The notes beneath the pieces are model-generated. The model saw nothing but the letters and a program-made list of their open reading frames with translations. It was not told the origin of the DNA and ran no database searches. DNA of 64,000 nt from Cyprinodon diabolis (lineage: Eukaryota; Chordata; Actinopteri; Cyprinodontiformes; Cyprinodontidae): contig CM060078.1 of the NCBI GenBank assembly GCA_030533445.1, positions 23,552,091 to 23,616,090 of the forward strand, written 5' to 3'. The translations under genes were made by a program, and so were the position numbers. Numbering within the stretch: the first letter of the stretch is position 1; every line of letters starts with the position of its first letter. Of the stretch, positions 40,158 through 54,006 are shown one piece after another.

Positions 40158-42134
40158 GTGAGTATTCAGTAGAATATTTCTATTCAAGTGGGGGAATATC
40201 TTACCATAATATGGTTGCCTGCTGTAATCTTGTGTTTAAGTGCATAATTATGTTAGTAGAAAAGGTGTGTAAAACTAGGGGTGAGTATAGGTTATTGCCA
40301 AATCCAATTTTCTTCTTGCAGTCTTCTTCAGAACCTAGCAGTAAAGTTGATTTAATCAGTTGACTTCCTCATTATTGAGTGTGTGTGACAAATATAAAAG
40401 CTTTCTTTGCTTGAAAGTCCTCCTGTGGTTTAAATCCATTTAGATTTAACTGGAACATGTCAGACCACATCTTTTATGGCCTATGGGTGTACACTCTGCA
40501 TCTCTCCCTCTCATACATACACATGTTCTACAGGTCTACATCCCAAGGAATATCTGCATTTGTGTTTCGAAAGATATGTACAGAACAAATTAACACCCTG
40601 TCTCAATTCCCTATATGTCTGAAGAGAGAGGAAGCCACATAAGGGTGCATCCCTCTCTAAGGGGTAATCTTTGCCTCAAAAGGAAGAGAAATAGAGCCTC
40701 CTAACCTGAAAGGCTGACATCAAAAGCTTAAATTTGGCTTGTGTGAGTGGCAGCAAGAAGAGGAGAAAGGGTCTTTTTAAAGATGGGAATCACAGCTTGC
40801 ATGTACTTGAAATGAATGAAAACTAATTACACAGAGACAGCCAGGATTGTCTGCACATATCTTGTGCACCAAGCTGGTGTGTCAGGCTTACAAAAAAGAA
40901 AACATATTGATGACATAGTGGGTAGAAAAGAAAAGTGATTAATGCAATCATGATATTTGCTTTCTGAGAATCCCCTAGATGTAGCATTGTCTTAACAAGG
41001 CATAGTCAAGCTTAGGGTTGGGGGGGTAGTACAAAGTCTACATCAATTGTGTAAAAAAAAAAAAAAAAAAAAAAAGATCAATAGAGGATCAGAGGAAAAA
41101 TAAAATTAGCTGAAGCTAACATATTTGCACCCTAATAATGTTAACAAATAAAGAAATCATATTGCAATATCAAGACATCACTTTCAGCCCAGTTTTACAA
41201 ATTGAACTGAAGCATACAGACAAACCCTTATTTAGCAAAAGCAACATATAATTTACAACTACTTCATAATGCATGTTTAATTTCTATTCCAACTAGTAAT
41301 ACATTATAATAATGTCCATCATTAAATTGACAGGAAAGCATAACATGACCATTACGTGTCAATGAGATGACAAAATGATTTTCTATTATGATCAAATGTA
41401 CTTGTAGAGAATCAATCATTTGTCTGTTTGTGAAGGAGAAAAATAAAGTCAAATTATATTTAAATTGCTCTGCCTCCACTATGATGGATAGGTACCCCTG
41501 CTTTGTGTAGGACAGATTTTAAAATGACACTGCTTAACATGGCTGACTGCTGTAGTAGTTCCGTTTCTGCTTTTTCCAAGAGAATTTATTTTCTCTGTTT
41601 GTGGATAAAAAAAAAAAAATCTTGTCTCTGATGTTTAATGCTGTCAAACTGGAAGGATTTTGCTTGTATTTTTCCTTTTCAAATATTTCTTATGATGATG
41701 CAACAATAGCAAGTTGGGGTGGTCATTTAAAAAAAAAAAAAAGCTCATTAATAAAGTGGAAACAATACTTAAAACACTTCTACAAGTACCAGTTAAGTTG
41801 AAAAAGAGGCACCAAGGATGCAGAGCAGGAGCAAGGAGAAGAGAGAGGAGCAGGGAATTCAAGCCATCTCTTCCATCACTCATGGGCAATGCAAAAATCT
41901 TTAGGAAACATTTTAGAAGAACTCAAAGGCCTAGCAAGGACCCGACCAGAATATTGGTTATGCAACATTATGTTTTACTTAAACATGTTTGCAGGATTAT
42001 GTTCCTGAATTCAGAATCGATTTTCCAGGCTTGCTGACCAGACAAGCAGACAGAAACTTTAAAGAAGATTGCCCGGTCTAATCAATTTTCTGTCTTCAAG
42101 TTTTGACAAACTACATTTACTTTTAGAACAATCC

Positions 42135-42470
42135 TACGAGGGCTGTGTCGATACATCTTTTACATTTCTGATACAGCTTTGAGAAATGACAGATACCAAA
42201 ATTACCACGACTGATAACGGATTTTATTAGCCATTTTATACTGTAGAATGTGAGAAAAGGCTTGATAAAGTAATATTATTGACACAGGGAAGAAAAGTCA
42301 ACAACCAAAGGTATGAATACAACTGACTTGTAAAATGAACCTATGAGTTATAGAAACTTAAGAGAAGCATGAAAATACTGGAGATTTTAGATGCCAGCAT
42401 ATTATTTTCTGACTACTGTAATATGGATCGATATCTGATAAAATCGGATCGGGACGTCCCTACTTAGAAC
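42135..42470. repeat. Possible hAT-type MITE fragment
   Basis: The right part reads ATCGGATCGGGACGTCCCTA (42442-42461), close to the end of a common fish hAT MITE (GATCGGGACATCCCTA). The left part has GGGCTGTGTCGATACATC near 42140. The interior is too degenerate to align. Confidence 0.35.
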
Positions 42471-44429
42471 TGATACCGCAATGTGGCATCAGCTCAATTT
42501 TTCTTGTGTCCCAAGTCATCCTTAGAAGCATACTGTATGTAATCACAGTCCCATTTTATGAGGCTTTCATTCCCTTACCTTGTGCTGCCTTATCGCACGC
42601 CGCCATCCTGCCATTGATGCCAGTCTACCTTGGTAGAAAGACCCGAAAGCTTGTTTAGTTCACCCATTTTGTCTATTCACAGGATGATATTCAACCATAC
42701 AAGGGAAAAAAAGGTGGTGAAGGTGTCAGAAGTCTATTATTAAAGAACAATATTGAATGTGACAGATTTCCGCTTACAAATTGAAAATGACTGCAAGTAG
42801 AAAATTACCCTCAAATTGATAGATCAGGTCATCATTCCATGTTAATTTGAATCCTCAATTCAAGTGGTTTACTTGCCTTATTATCCTTATACAAATTTTC
42901 CAGAAAGAATGAAAGATCCTAGAGTTGTGTGTATGTAGCTGTAGCTGACTATTATGGTACATAGAATTGTCATTGTTTAAATTATCCTCATTGTTTGTAG
43001 TCAAGTCTGAACTTTAACTGCAGTGGTTGGATAAAATGAACATTTGTCTTATTGTTTTATTTTGCATGTTCAGTTTCATGTTTTGTTACCTAAAATATTT
43101 GCAAGATTTATCATACTAATTCTATTGAGAGAGTATGTTATAGAATGACAAGATTTTAAGAATGATTGAAAAGAAAAATGCTGAAGAGACCAAATCAAAG
43201 AATAAAAATGTCTTTGCCTTCATTGAGAAATCTTAACTTTCTAACCTTTATTTTGTGTCTGTTTCTCCATGCTGAAGATTAGGAGTTCACATTTCTACAG
43301 CAGGAAATGAAATAAAGATCAAATAACTGCAAGAAAGGCAGAACAAACAATGCTGCGTTAATTTTATTAATCATTTCCAAATTGAAATTATGTTGTAGAT
43401 AAAGACAAGACGTGTGAGTAACTGTTCAAAAATATCTTTTGCAACTAATATTAGAGCCAGTGATTAGCTGTCTTCATTTAATGTGTTTGTGAAGGTCTCA
43501 TGCCTGCTGGAGGTAAAATCCGGCTCATGTGAAACTCTGTATATAGATCTATGTGTTTGTCTTCTGAGCCATACTATCTGTCCCCAGGTAAAGGTCGTCA
43601 TTTTCTCTCTCTTCGTGGAGCCGTGAAGAAAAACGCGGCTTTTCTTCGTAAGGCGTGTGCGTTTGTCGGCATGGACCGATATTAGTTAAAGATTTTACAG
43701 ATCGTAGAACTGCAAGCAGACTGCAACCTCTCTGCACTTTTACTATGCCCAAATCTTCCTTTATTTTTGTTTTTATACCTTCCTTTTGTATTTAACAAAT
43801 CTCCCTCCACTTAAGCGTTTGCTTTTATCCCTTCCAAACTTCGATCTGTTAGTATGTACTGTAGTAAGAACCTGTCAACACTAAACTTGTTTTTTTCCTC
43901 AATGTCTTTCTTGTGCTTCTACACACCTTTAAAATAAGTGATCCTTCAATTATTTCCCACATGAGTATTATGAAATTTTAACTTTGTTGATGAGGGATTT
44001 TTTTACCCATATATGCTTATCCTGTTGCAGGATAGTTATTTCTCTTGATTGGACGTTGCAATGCTTTGGGTCACTCAAGTTTTAATTTAATTAGCTAAAA
44101 AGTTGATTGCAGTTTAAAAGGAGACACAGAGGAGAAACAACTTTACTTTTGTGGCATAAAACTGAACTTGAAAGGAAACAATTTGCCTGATGTCTGAAAA
44201 CATAAGAGGTTAATGTTACCACAGACAATTAATGCCGAGCACATACTGTATTGTACATGCAGAACTTTCTTTGCAGATGTGATGACATAATCCTCTTGTT
44301 TCGGATTCCTTTCCCCAAATGCCCCTGCATCATTCAAAGCTTTCAGAAAATGTATCTGAAGTTTTATCTTGTAAAATTTGAAAAGGCTCTTGCCAAATAC
44401 ACTATAGGAATCTGAATGGATGCCTTGCA

Positions 44430-45130
44430 GAATTCACACCCCTAAACTTTTCATTATATTGTCACATTACCACCAAACACTTTAATGCATTTTATGGGGG
44501 ATTTATGTGATAGACCAACACAAAGATAAAATAGGAAAATAGTTTTCTGTTTTGTTTTGTTTATTTAAAAAACAAATATTTGGCTTTATTTATTATTATT
44601 TATATGTATTTTATTTATTTATTTAAATGTAATTAGACAAACTGGAATCAATACTTCACCTTTCAGCAGCAAGACTCTTTGGAGTGTGTGTCTACCTCTA
44701 CCCTTACAGCACTGTCATTTGTAAAGCTCAATCCATCTTCCTCTACTCTGATGAACTCCCCGTTTTGCAAATCAAAACCATTTCAATAACATGATACTGC
44801 CAGCTTCATGTTACGCAGATAGGATGGTGTGTTCAGGGTGCTTAAGTGCAGTTATAAGAGAGCATCTTTTCCTGCACCTTTGTCATGTCACTTAGAGAAA
44901 GACTTCCTATGTCTTTCCACTAGAAATGTTTGCCACTTTACACAATTTATACCAGAACAGTCAAGTTCTTGCCATCTGAACCATCAGTATCTGCAGCTTT
45001 TCTGACCTGTTGCATGCTTAATGCCCTTCTTGCTCACTTGTCACTTTAGGCAGTCAGTCGTGTCCTGGTAGGCGTGCAGCTCTGCTGAATGTGCCGTTTG
45101 CTGGTTTACATATTTTTTCACAGATCACAC
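44430..45130. repeat. Decayed Tc1/mariner-related repeat
   Basis: The start CCTAAACTTTTCATTATATT, then GTCACATTACCACCAAACAC and ATGTGATAGACCAACACAAA (44440-44523), follows the terminal region of a widespread non-autonomous Tc1-like fish element. Later parts, such as ACCATTTCAATAACATGATA, then CTGCCAGCTTCATGTTACG, resemble the complement of transposase sequence (TMKHGGG...), so the coding remnant would be on the minus strand. Many indels. It shares the ACTTTTxxATTxTGTCAC block with 13880-13905. Confidence 0.5.
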
Positions 45131-46692
45131 CTGGGACAGCAGGTGGTGACAAATATCAGAATTGCAATTAAACTCATTTTGTAGGAATTACTTCTTTAAT
45201 TTAATCATAAAACTACATTTGTAAAACCTATATGTTGGTTTGAAGTATCCATTTAAAATTTGAGAAATTTTATAAATGTATAATTCACCTAACCTAACCA
45301 TTACACACAGAATTGTGGAACCAACTAAAGCAAATTTGACTTTAATACATATTTGCAGTTTATGGTAATGACAAAAAAAGTAGAGGAAAAAAAAATAATA
45401 GCCATGGTTGAAAAAACTTGTGGCTACTTTTTATGGGTTTTTGAACAGATTCAGCTTTGATTTGAGATTTAGGGGAGAAAGTGATGCATACTGGAAAACT
45501 CAGCTATTTTTGGTGGTTTTCCAGCAGCGTAAGCAATAGTCAGTCACAATAGTGGGCTCAACTGAAATGCAGCAAATTGTAGCCCCTACCTCCTTTTCCT
45601 TCACCTTTCATGGGGTCAACAGTATGAGCACCACTGCTGTAGGAAAGGAAGGATGGACTGCTGTGTGCAAAAGGCAGGCTTTAGCCTTCCGGTCGTCATC
45701 ACAAACATAGATGATGATTTTCTAATTGGGACTTCAGCCTTCTGCAAAGAAATACAAAGAACACAATTTACACAAATGTAGCTGCTGCAACTCGCAAGTA
45801 AAAAACCCCCAAAAAGAAGGTGAGGACATTTGCAGGGCCCAAGAGGGGTTTATATAAAAAAAAAAATCGACTGCCGAAAAAAGCATCTAAATAACTACTT
45901 AACAAAACAGCACTTAAAACAAAGGCTAAATAAGGGACAATTTAATATTGTTTGATTACTGTAATATAATTTTGTCAGTTTTAAAGATTTTAAAAAGGTT
46001 ATTATTAACAGACTCCTTGGTTGACAAAGATTCTCCAAAACATAATTCTCATTTGCCAAAATATTTAAAAATTCAAAAAGATTGTATATACATCATGCTA
46101 ACCGTCATCTAATCCTCTTTACACTAGAAAAACATCTCATCCCGGTTTCCATCATGTCCTTTGTTTTTTCTAGTCATTTCTCACCCTCCTGTGCTCTGTG
46201 TTCATTTTCCTCATTTCTCGTCTCCTTGTATCAAATCTTTGGGGTTTACTCTAACAATAGTTATTAAACTAGTTCATAGCTCCATTGAGGGGAAGTCACC
46301 GGACTGCTTTTGAATAGTATTTGAAAGGCACTTGCCTCAGGAGAAACTTTTAGGCCGCAAGTGCATTTAACCAAGAAGCGTAGCTTCAGGAGGGACGTGT
46401 CCATTTGAGAAAACTTACATCATGTTAACAGCTAAGTTCAGAGACTGTACAATACCTTTCAAGTGTGAATCTCTATCACTAGTCCGTGTGTTAGTTTATT
46501 CTAACATGTAATGGTTTACAATTTCTCCTATGATAGATTTATGACTTTAACAACAACTAACAGATCAGATGATGAAACAGAAATGCATGAATTTGAAAAA
46601 AAAAACATTGGCACAAACACACTGCTGATTAAAAGCATGATTGCTGATAAAAATGGGTTAAACTTTATTATAACTGATTTTTTCTGTTAAAA

Positions 46693-46942
46693 CGCCCTGG
46701 ACAGGTCGCCAGTCTGTTGCAGGGCAACACAGAGACATTCAACCATGCACACACACACACTCTCACCTAAGGACAATTTAAAGAAGCCAATTAACCTAGC
46801 AGTCATGTTTTTGAACCATAAGAGGAAGCAAGATTACCTGAAGAGAACCCACGCATGCACAGGGAAAATAGCCAGAAATCAAACCTAGAACCTTATTGCT
46901 GCATTGGCAACAGCGCTACCCTCTGCTCCACTGTGCAGCCCT
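46693..46942 (-). repeat. tRNA-headed SINE, minus orientation
   Basis: Complement of the same repeat type as 15455-15790: it begins at the lower coordinates with GCCCTGGACAGGTCGCCAG (complement of CTGGCGACCTGTCCAGGGC) and ends near 46942 with CTGTGCAGCCC, the complement of the head GGGCTGCACAG. The B-box region (AAATCAAACCTAGAACC, 46876-46892) is degenerate. Confidence 0.75.
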
Positions 46943-48895
46943 TATTACTTTAATAACATTTATAGGAAAAACTGAATATCATAAGCTAGAAAAAACTATG
47001 CATTTAATTAAAATACTAAAATAGGTTTCTTAGGCCCAAATATATACACACTGCACACAATTTATTGTACGTTTAGCTAGCTTCTTATGCCATGATTTCC
47101 ATAGTGACTGTAATCTTCTGGGAGAATATGTGGTAAGATATCCAAACTGATTTAGTCTGGGTGTTTTCCCATCATGCACCAACATTTTAAAGCATATTTA
47201 ACTATTTTATCAGCTTCAAAACGAGACCAAATACTTTAAATATTTTGTACATATGTAGGAAATTGGATCTAGCTCTCCATCATTCAACCCTTTTTTTGTG
47301 GTGTCTCTGTATCAATGGTAGCATGTGTCATACAGCACACATGATGCAATTTTGTTAAATGCTGTGAGCTGGGCTATGCTTATACTTTCTGACATGCAAA
47401 GAATTTTAGGAATTCATAAGTATTCTTAATGACCTATTGATAAGGACAATCCAGCTTGCTTTCTTACCTTCAACACAGAGCCTTAGCATGACCATTATTA
47501 TCACATCTTTTACATACTTCATATTTGCTACTATATACCTAGCCTTTGCACCCCCTGCCCAATCAAAATAAAGGCTATTGATGATAAATGGAAATGAGGA
47601 TTTGTCCTTCTTAGGCTGAAAGGCATTGTAGAACCCATACCAACAAATGTACAGTCATTTAATCCATGGATTGTGGAAAGAAAATAAAAAATAACCCCCC
47701 TTCACACACCAAAAAAAAAAATGTAAATTCTCGCCTTGATCAGCCTTTAAAGTTGATAACAATTCCACTATGAATGAATAATGGTTGAAGTTCACCTTTA
47801 AAAGCACAACATTAAAACAAGATAGCATACATGCCAGTAATGAGTGCAGGCAAACCGACTACTGGTGTCTGATTATGATACCTACAACGTGCAATAAATA
47901 ATTGTCGCTCATTTCTTCCCAGCAAGCCTGGACTGACAGAAGCAATAAAAAGGGATGGATCATTTCATATTAGTCTTTCAACCAGCCATCTAATTTTCCT
48001 TTCCTTGCTCACTCATTCTCCTGTCATCTAATCCTTCTTTAGCGCTCACGTTAATGTCTCCTGGTCTCAATTCATTGGTATCAGTTTGGACATCAATTTT
48101 TTTATTTTTTTTTTTTCATTTTTATCCATGTATAGATTTCATATTGTAATCTCTTCCCCCATCCTTTTAATATCACCTTATCTCTCTATTTATGCATATA
48201 AAACTTGAATGCCATTTGAAAACAGAAACATAAAACTGTTTTTGTCTTTCAGAAAAAAGTGTGCTGCTATGAATTATACCTAAAACTGGATAAAAATGTT
48301 TAATTTCCTTATCGTCACAAAATATAGGATAAATTGGGGATAAAAGTACTAGAAATGACATCCCTTATAAAGTTCTTGCACAACCATTTTCAGCAAAATG
48401 CAATATATATTTCCTTTACTTTTCAGTAGCTACATTAGTTTTTGTATTATGGTTGAACAGAGCTGAGAGTTTAGTACTTGAAAAATATAGAAGAATTTAT
48501 ATTATTAAAACAGGATGTTTTACATCACAAACCTTTCATGATGTATTAAATGAGGACCCAAATGGAGAGCTTGGTAGAAAAAAATCAAGTCCTTCGACTT
48601 AAGAAAAAAAGAAAAACTTATAAAGCTGAAGCTGGAAAAGGTAGAGCAACAGAACTATAATCTGTTAATATCCTGGACAATGAGACACAACAACAGAGAT
48701 TCCAGTTTAAAAACTGGGTCTGAAGCTCAAATATTCAGGGAAGGGGGTCCTTTACATCTGAATCAAATGGCTAAAACAGCTCAACAGCTCACTAGTAGAG
48801 ATCATCTCTGCTAAAGAGGTCATATTGAAGTCAGGTGTGTTGAAGCAGAGATGCATCAGGAAACCAGCCCTTGAGGACTGGAGTTTGAGCTCGCT

Positions 48896-49660
48896 GGTTC
48901 TTCTTCTTCTTGTGAGGTTTTATGGCGGTTGGCAAACTAGTTAAAAGTGCATTACCGCCACCAACTGATAAGGAGTTAGGCAAGGATACAGGAAACAACT
49001 CACCCCCAGAAAAAATATAAATAAATAAAATAAAAGTTAAAAAAAAAGAATATATATATATATATTTCCAAACTGTTTAACTGAACCCAACATAATAAAC
49101 ACTTAATCACATTTGCCCTCATAATTTCTAATTTATCTTTAAGTTCCCAGTTTAATTCTTTAACTTCAACATACTTTTCTGCAGCTGTCACTATTATTTT
49201 GCATTTTTTTCGTTTTTTCCCGTCATCTGGGCACTACAATTGATCACTTCAACCATGAGAAGAACAAAATCTTTCTTTGTTACAATCAATTAATATTCAA
49301 TTTTGGGACATTGCTCCAGAGGTTTTGAATTTGCCATGTGCTGAACTGTTTTTTGGGTTTTTCTGACTGGAATGGGATCCTTTTTGCAGCTTCAGCATGT
49401 TATTCCGAACTCAAATTTCAGTTTTTCAATTTCTTCAGACCTTTTACTCACTTCACAGCCACGATATGCAGCAGTATGTTCTCCACCACAGCATTTGATT
49501 TTAGCTTCTTTCCCACATTTTCCATATTCGTGCTCTCCAGCACACCTTCCACTTCGCTGTTTTCCTTTACATAATGCTGCTATATGTCCAAGTTCTTGGC
49601 ATTTGAAAAATCTCAGAGGCGGAAATTGTAGCTCATTTATCCAATGAAAACTTTGCTGGG
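48896..49660 (-). pseudogene. LINE ORF1 (gag-like, zinc-knuckle) relic with adjacent 3' end
   Basis: Minus strand, about 49625 to 49390: RFFKCQELGHIAALCKGKQR, then SGRCAGEHEYGKCGKEAKIK and CCGGEHTAAYRGCEVSKRSE. This is the three-knuckle CCHC region of a fish LINE ORF1 (pattern CFKCQ..GH.A..CKG..RC..CGGEHE...C). The first cysteine of knuckle one is F and of knuckle two is S, so the knuckles are damaged, and a stop follows at about 49390. Further down, 49190-49090 gives EKYVEVKELNWELKDKLEI. The end at 48900-48960, complement of TGGCGGTTGGCAAAC plus a TTC repeat, looks like the 3' terminus. No ORF2 lies between. Confidence 0.6.
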
Positions 49661-50784
49661 TAATTGCTCTTCTTCAAAGCTCACTGGTTTGTGTATTGGA
49701 AGACAGTAAGGCAGAGCAAGCAGGCGATAGCAATCACGAGTATGAGCAGCAGCTGAGGAGAGTTACTGTAGAAGATAGGGAGCTGAGAAAGAGCAACAGG
49801 ATGTTGTTTGCCAAACACCATTAAAATAAAGAGGAAGAAGAAGAAGAAAACAACAGGCAGAATTTGAGCAGAAAGAAATAAGCGCTATTTCTACCACTAT
49901 TATCTATCATAAACAAGCATAGGAATAAACTACCCATCTGTGTGAACTAAAAAGGCAAAACAAAGAAAATATAAACCACATAGAAGGAACTTATGGCCTA
50001 AATCTAAATAAGCCCCCCCCCCCAAAAAAACATTCAAGGATCATTAAAAATAATTAATGTGTTTCAATTAGATTTTGGCCTCTGGATCATTCTGAATAAA
50101 CGAAGAATTTAATTCAGTGTGTACTTCATTGCAGCTTCAGTGCAAAATCTTTTTTAATTGTCAACATGCAACAGGCAAAGAGTGCAGGAAAACTAACTGG
50201 AGCACTTTTAATTGAGACAACAACAAAAAAAAAAAACATAACACACAAATACAATTTAGAGAAGGATAGAAATACCAAATTAAAAATGTAGATTTTAGCT
50301 GTCCCTTAGAGATGAAGATGGAAAAAAAACACTTTTAAGTTCATTTGGCAGCTCTTCCCAAAAAAATTAGCTACCGAGGGTTATGTTTAAGACAGAAATG
50401 CAGTGAAATAACAAGAGAAAAATATATCAAAGATTAATAAAACACACGTAAATGTGGCAAATGTTTCCACTAAATATTTTGTATGATAGTATTTTTGTAA
50501 TAAAGTAATGGGGATTAAATACAAATAGGATCCATTTTATCATATATTTTTCTTAATTTTCACTGTTAATCTTAATCATTTGGTCTATCACGGAAAACTC
50601 CAACGAAATAAATTAAAGTTGGTGGGTGTATGATGCCACAAGGGCAAAACAGTTAAAATACTACAAGCACTTTTGGGAAGCTGTATGTGTACATTTGGAG
50701 TGCACATTTTATTAATCCCGATATACACTATATTTTGTTTCTGATTCACCCTCATATTTCTTTTTGTTTACCCATTTTTCTCAG

Positions 50785-50875
50785 TGAGCATGCCAGCCAG
50801 TGAAAACGAATCAGTCAACACAGATAACGCCCCCGGAGGAGACGTGGAGGGGGAGACATGCTGCACCAGGCTGGC
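50785..50875 (+). CDS. cacna1c: cacna1c exon: I-II linker (91 nt)
   Basis: The C left by the previous exon plus TG gives Leu, then [20 protein letters not shown] and [10 protein letters not shown]. The mammalian version is [20 protein letters not shown]..., so this small linker exon is one of the best indications for the 1C paralogue. Acceptor TTTTTCTCAG, donor GC|GTGAGT; it ends in phase 2. Acidic and Ser/Thr-rich, cytoplasmic. Confidence 0.94.
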
Positions 50876-51869
50876 GTGAGTACCTCACCCTCTTACACAA
50901 ACAAACACACCTCTTCTTCAGCTCTTTCGATCACCATCATTCCCATGGATGAGTCCTCGCCCTGCCTAGATTTTTGTCTTTATCACTGGCACTGCTGTGA
51001 TGGACATGGTAGAATTCGGTGTCTCAGCTTTCCTCTGCACTTCATTGATCTAACTAAGGCAGCCATGGTCTAATGCCTCATTGAGTTTTTTAGGCATCCA
51101 TGCATTAAAGGTTGGTGGGGTAAAGTAACAGCAACATGCTCCAAACAGATAAAACATTAAGGTAAAGGTGAATATATCTGAGGAGACACATAGCTGGGTT
51201 TTCTTCTCACAGGTCAGTTGTAAGGCTGTAAGGCACCTTTGTCTTTTATGGAATCCCATTTCTGGAATAATAATTCAAAAGAATCCCTCCATTTTTTTCT
51301 CTATGTGTTTATGTTTATGTTGGCTGTTGAAACGCTTTCTTTCTCCCCTGTGGGAGTTCACAAACAGCTGACTCACTAACTCCTGTAATCCCCTGATGCT
51401 TTCCTTCTTATTTTACATTATTCAAACAAATGAGTTGCTTTTTTTCTTTGATGCAGGGCATCACAGCTGCCATGACCCTCAGTGAGCCTCTACATTAACA
51501 TGCAGAAGCCAGTACATACACATACAGAGCTGCTCATCAATAAAATAAAATTACTTCAAATTATAACTATATGAAACAAAAAAGAGAAGAACTTTTTATT
51601 AACTGAATAAAAACAAAAAACATGCAAGGATGACCCTTTTTTCTACCCTTATTGTCTATGGCGTATTTTCTTTTTATTAATTTGTTTAGTTGTATTTGAC
51701 ACTGTCAAACTAAATCAACTTGAACTTAAATAATTGAATAATGACCACTTAAAATAAATGCATTTAAATATTTTAGTTAAGTTTACTCTAATAAATCTTA
51801 TTGATCTACGTTTCTGTCTATCTGTCTAATGTACATCCATTATTCATCTCTCATCTATCAGACGTGTAC

Positions 51870-52060
51870 AATAGCCATCCATGCATCCATCTATCCATGC
51901 GTCCATTCATCCATCCATCTTGCATCCTTCCACTCATCCATCCATCAACCATCCATCCATCCATCCATCCATCCATCCATCCATCCATCCATCCATCCAT
52001 CCATCCATCCATCCATCCATCCATTCATTTATACATTTTTGTCCGTTAACCATCCATCCT
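51870..52060. repeat. (CATC)n tetranucleotide array
   Basis: Perfect CATC units from about 51948 to 52024, with interrupted copies on both sides (CATGCATCCATCTATCCATG etc.). It creates open frames in all three forward frames rich in HPSI repeats; these are not proteins. Confidence 0.97.
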
Positions 52061-52685
52061 TCACCATGTTTATCCAACCATAAACCTATTTCTTTGTCCA
52101 TCCATTAATCATTCAGCTAACTATCATTTTTTTGTCTTTTCATGTATTAATTTAGTCTACACATTTCCCCCTCCATCAGTATATTTGTTCATGGATTAAT
52201 CCCAGTAATTTATACGTCTGCTTACCAGTCATCCATTAATCTTTTATTGTCTATTTATTTATTTTGCCATTTATCCATCTATCTCTATTGACACTCATCA
52301 GTCTATCCAAGTCAATTCTACCTCCCTGCTCCATCTTTTAAACTTGACCTCTTTACAAATATCTGCCAAGGTATCGAAAAAGATTTTACTGATTACAGCT
52401 TTAAGAATGGCTTTAAAGAATTGGGAATTTATAATACCCAAATCTGGTGAGATTTATTATTTTGAATCTTGAAATGTGAAGAATGTAATTTAATTAAAAA
52501 AATTATTAAATAAGATTTTTTTTTTTCTTTTGAGAGAAAAAAAAATCTATTTTGCAATTTGTGATTTTAGAGAGAGTCATTTTAGATTCCAGACTTAACA
52601 TTTGCTGCATTGTGTCATCAACCTGGTTTTATTGATCTAAGAAGATCAATAAGATAGGAAAATAGAAAGAAGATATATATATATA

Positions 52686-52712
52686 TTTTTTTGTTTGTTT
52701 GTTTGTTTGTTT
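52686..52712. repeat. (GTTT)n array
   Basis: Short run of TTTG units following a TATATATATA tract at about 52674-52685. Intronic. Confidence 0.9.
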
Positions 52713-54006
52713 ACTTAAACCCTAAACAAATGTGTTTTTAATCTAATTTTAAAGCAGCTGATGGTTTCTGAACTTTTACAGTTTTCTGTGAATTTCACCC
52801 AGATTAGTAGAGCATTACGAACTAAAAGCTTCATGTTTGGTTTTGGTTCAGGGTGTACTAGATTATAACCGTAAGATTTGACTGGATTGTTGATATGCTA
52901 AAATGAAGTCCATATATCAACTTTATTTTATCCAAATATTTTACTCAAGTGGTCACAATATGATTTAAAAAGAAAAATATATTAAATATCTTATCTTTGA
53001 TCATTTTTTATTTTGGAACATTATTTTTTACATAAAAAATAACCATCCTTTGACAAAACAAGTAAATAAGTGTGTTTAATTCGGATATAGAGATTTACTG
53101 GGACAAAAAAAATATCTGCAGGAGTTTTCTTCCATTTGAGTTTAAAAACTATAGGCTTTCAGTGTTTGTCAGTTCTTATTCACGTTGCCAGGAGACAGGC
53201 CCTTGGGTACCAGCTACTTCAGCACCTGATGATCTCTTTACTGAGATGGACACATAAAGCGAAGTATGCGCTGTCAGGCCCCATATCCAGCCAGTCAGTC
53301 ATTCTTATTCATTCTTTCAGGGCATCAATAAGTCGCTTCATTGTTTCCGTCAGCTGCTGCATAAACTTTATCAGAGGTCAACCAAATCAGAGGACATTTA
53401 AAAACGTCTTATAAAAAAAACAAAAAAGATGTTTTAGACAATAGTTTTCAATTTAATCTTTTGATTTTGGTACTTTCTATAGATATTTTTCTCTTCTCTT
53501 CTGTCCAAATGTCCTCCATATTATCTCGTCCTCGGTTCTCCTTGTTCAAACTTTTTGATGTTACAGTGGTGAACAATCAACAGACTTTATTTGTAATTGT
53601 GTTTTTTTACACAGGGATTGACTGAAAGAAAATCAAACTAAGATTATTTTTCTTTTGACTGGATGCCACTGTTTTTTTGTGTGTACTGTCTATATATGTT
53701 TAAGAGAGTGATTTGTTAGCAAAATTTAGAAGAACATTGTTGATTTTGTTAGGATTATTACAAAAAAAGGTACTGAAAAAAGGATGTAGTACAAAACCAA
53801 TGTGGGTACATCAAAACAGTTTACTGTACCAATTAGCAAATTGGAATACAATTCTTACCAATCAAAAGCAGACATATTTACTGCAAATCCTTTCTCTTAA
53901 AACGAGGGAAACTAGATCTCCTTCTATAGTTTTCAAATCACCTCTGTCTTGCGTTTTTGTCTGTCTATGTGTTTTTGTATAATCCATTTTGTTTTCTGTG
54001 TTCCAG

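Larger units (their letters stand above)
40158..50784 (+). other. Long intron in the I-II linker (10.6 kb)
   Basis: Contains a weak hAT-like fragment (42135-42470), a decayed Tc1-related repeat (44430-45130), an antisense tRNA-headed SINE (46693-46942), a MITE-like fragment with CCTTGAGGACTGGAGTTTG (48780-48895) and a LINE ORF1 relic (48896-49660). Poly(A) runs occur near 41049-41076. Between these, 40160-42130, 42480-44420, 45140-46690, 46945-48540 and 49870-50780 show nothing recognisable. Acceptor TTTCTCAG. Confidence 0.7.
50876..54006 (+). other. Intron with a tetranucleotide satellite (3.1 kb)
   Basis: Holds a long (CATC)n array (about 51870-52060), a (GTTT)n run (52686-52712) and AT-rich DNA. 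A non-AT patch at 53140-53350 has an ORF without recognisable domain. Acceptor TGTGTTCCAG. Confidence 0.7.

Noticed and set aside
51948..52024. Regular tandem repeats that could suggest a CRISPR-like array
   Set aside because: Unit is 4 bp without spacers; this is a microsatellite in a vertebrate intron.
51801..52108. Three overlapping plus-strand ORFs rich in HPSI repeats
   Set aside because: They are the three frames of a (CATC)n tetranucleotide array inside an intron; no splice or start context.
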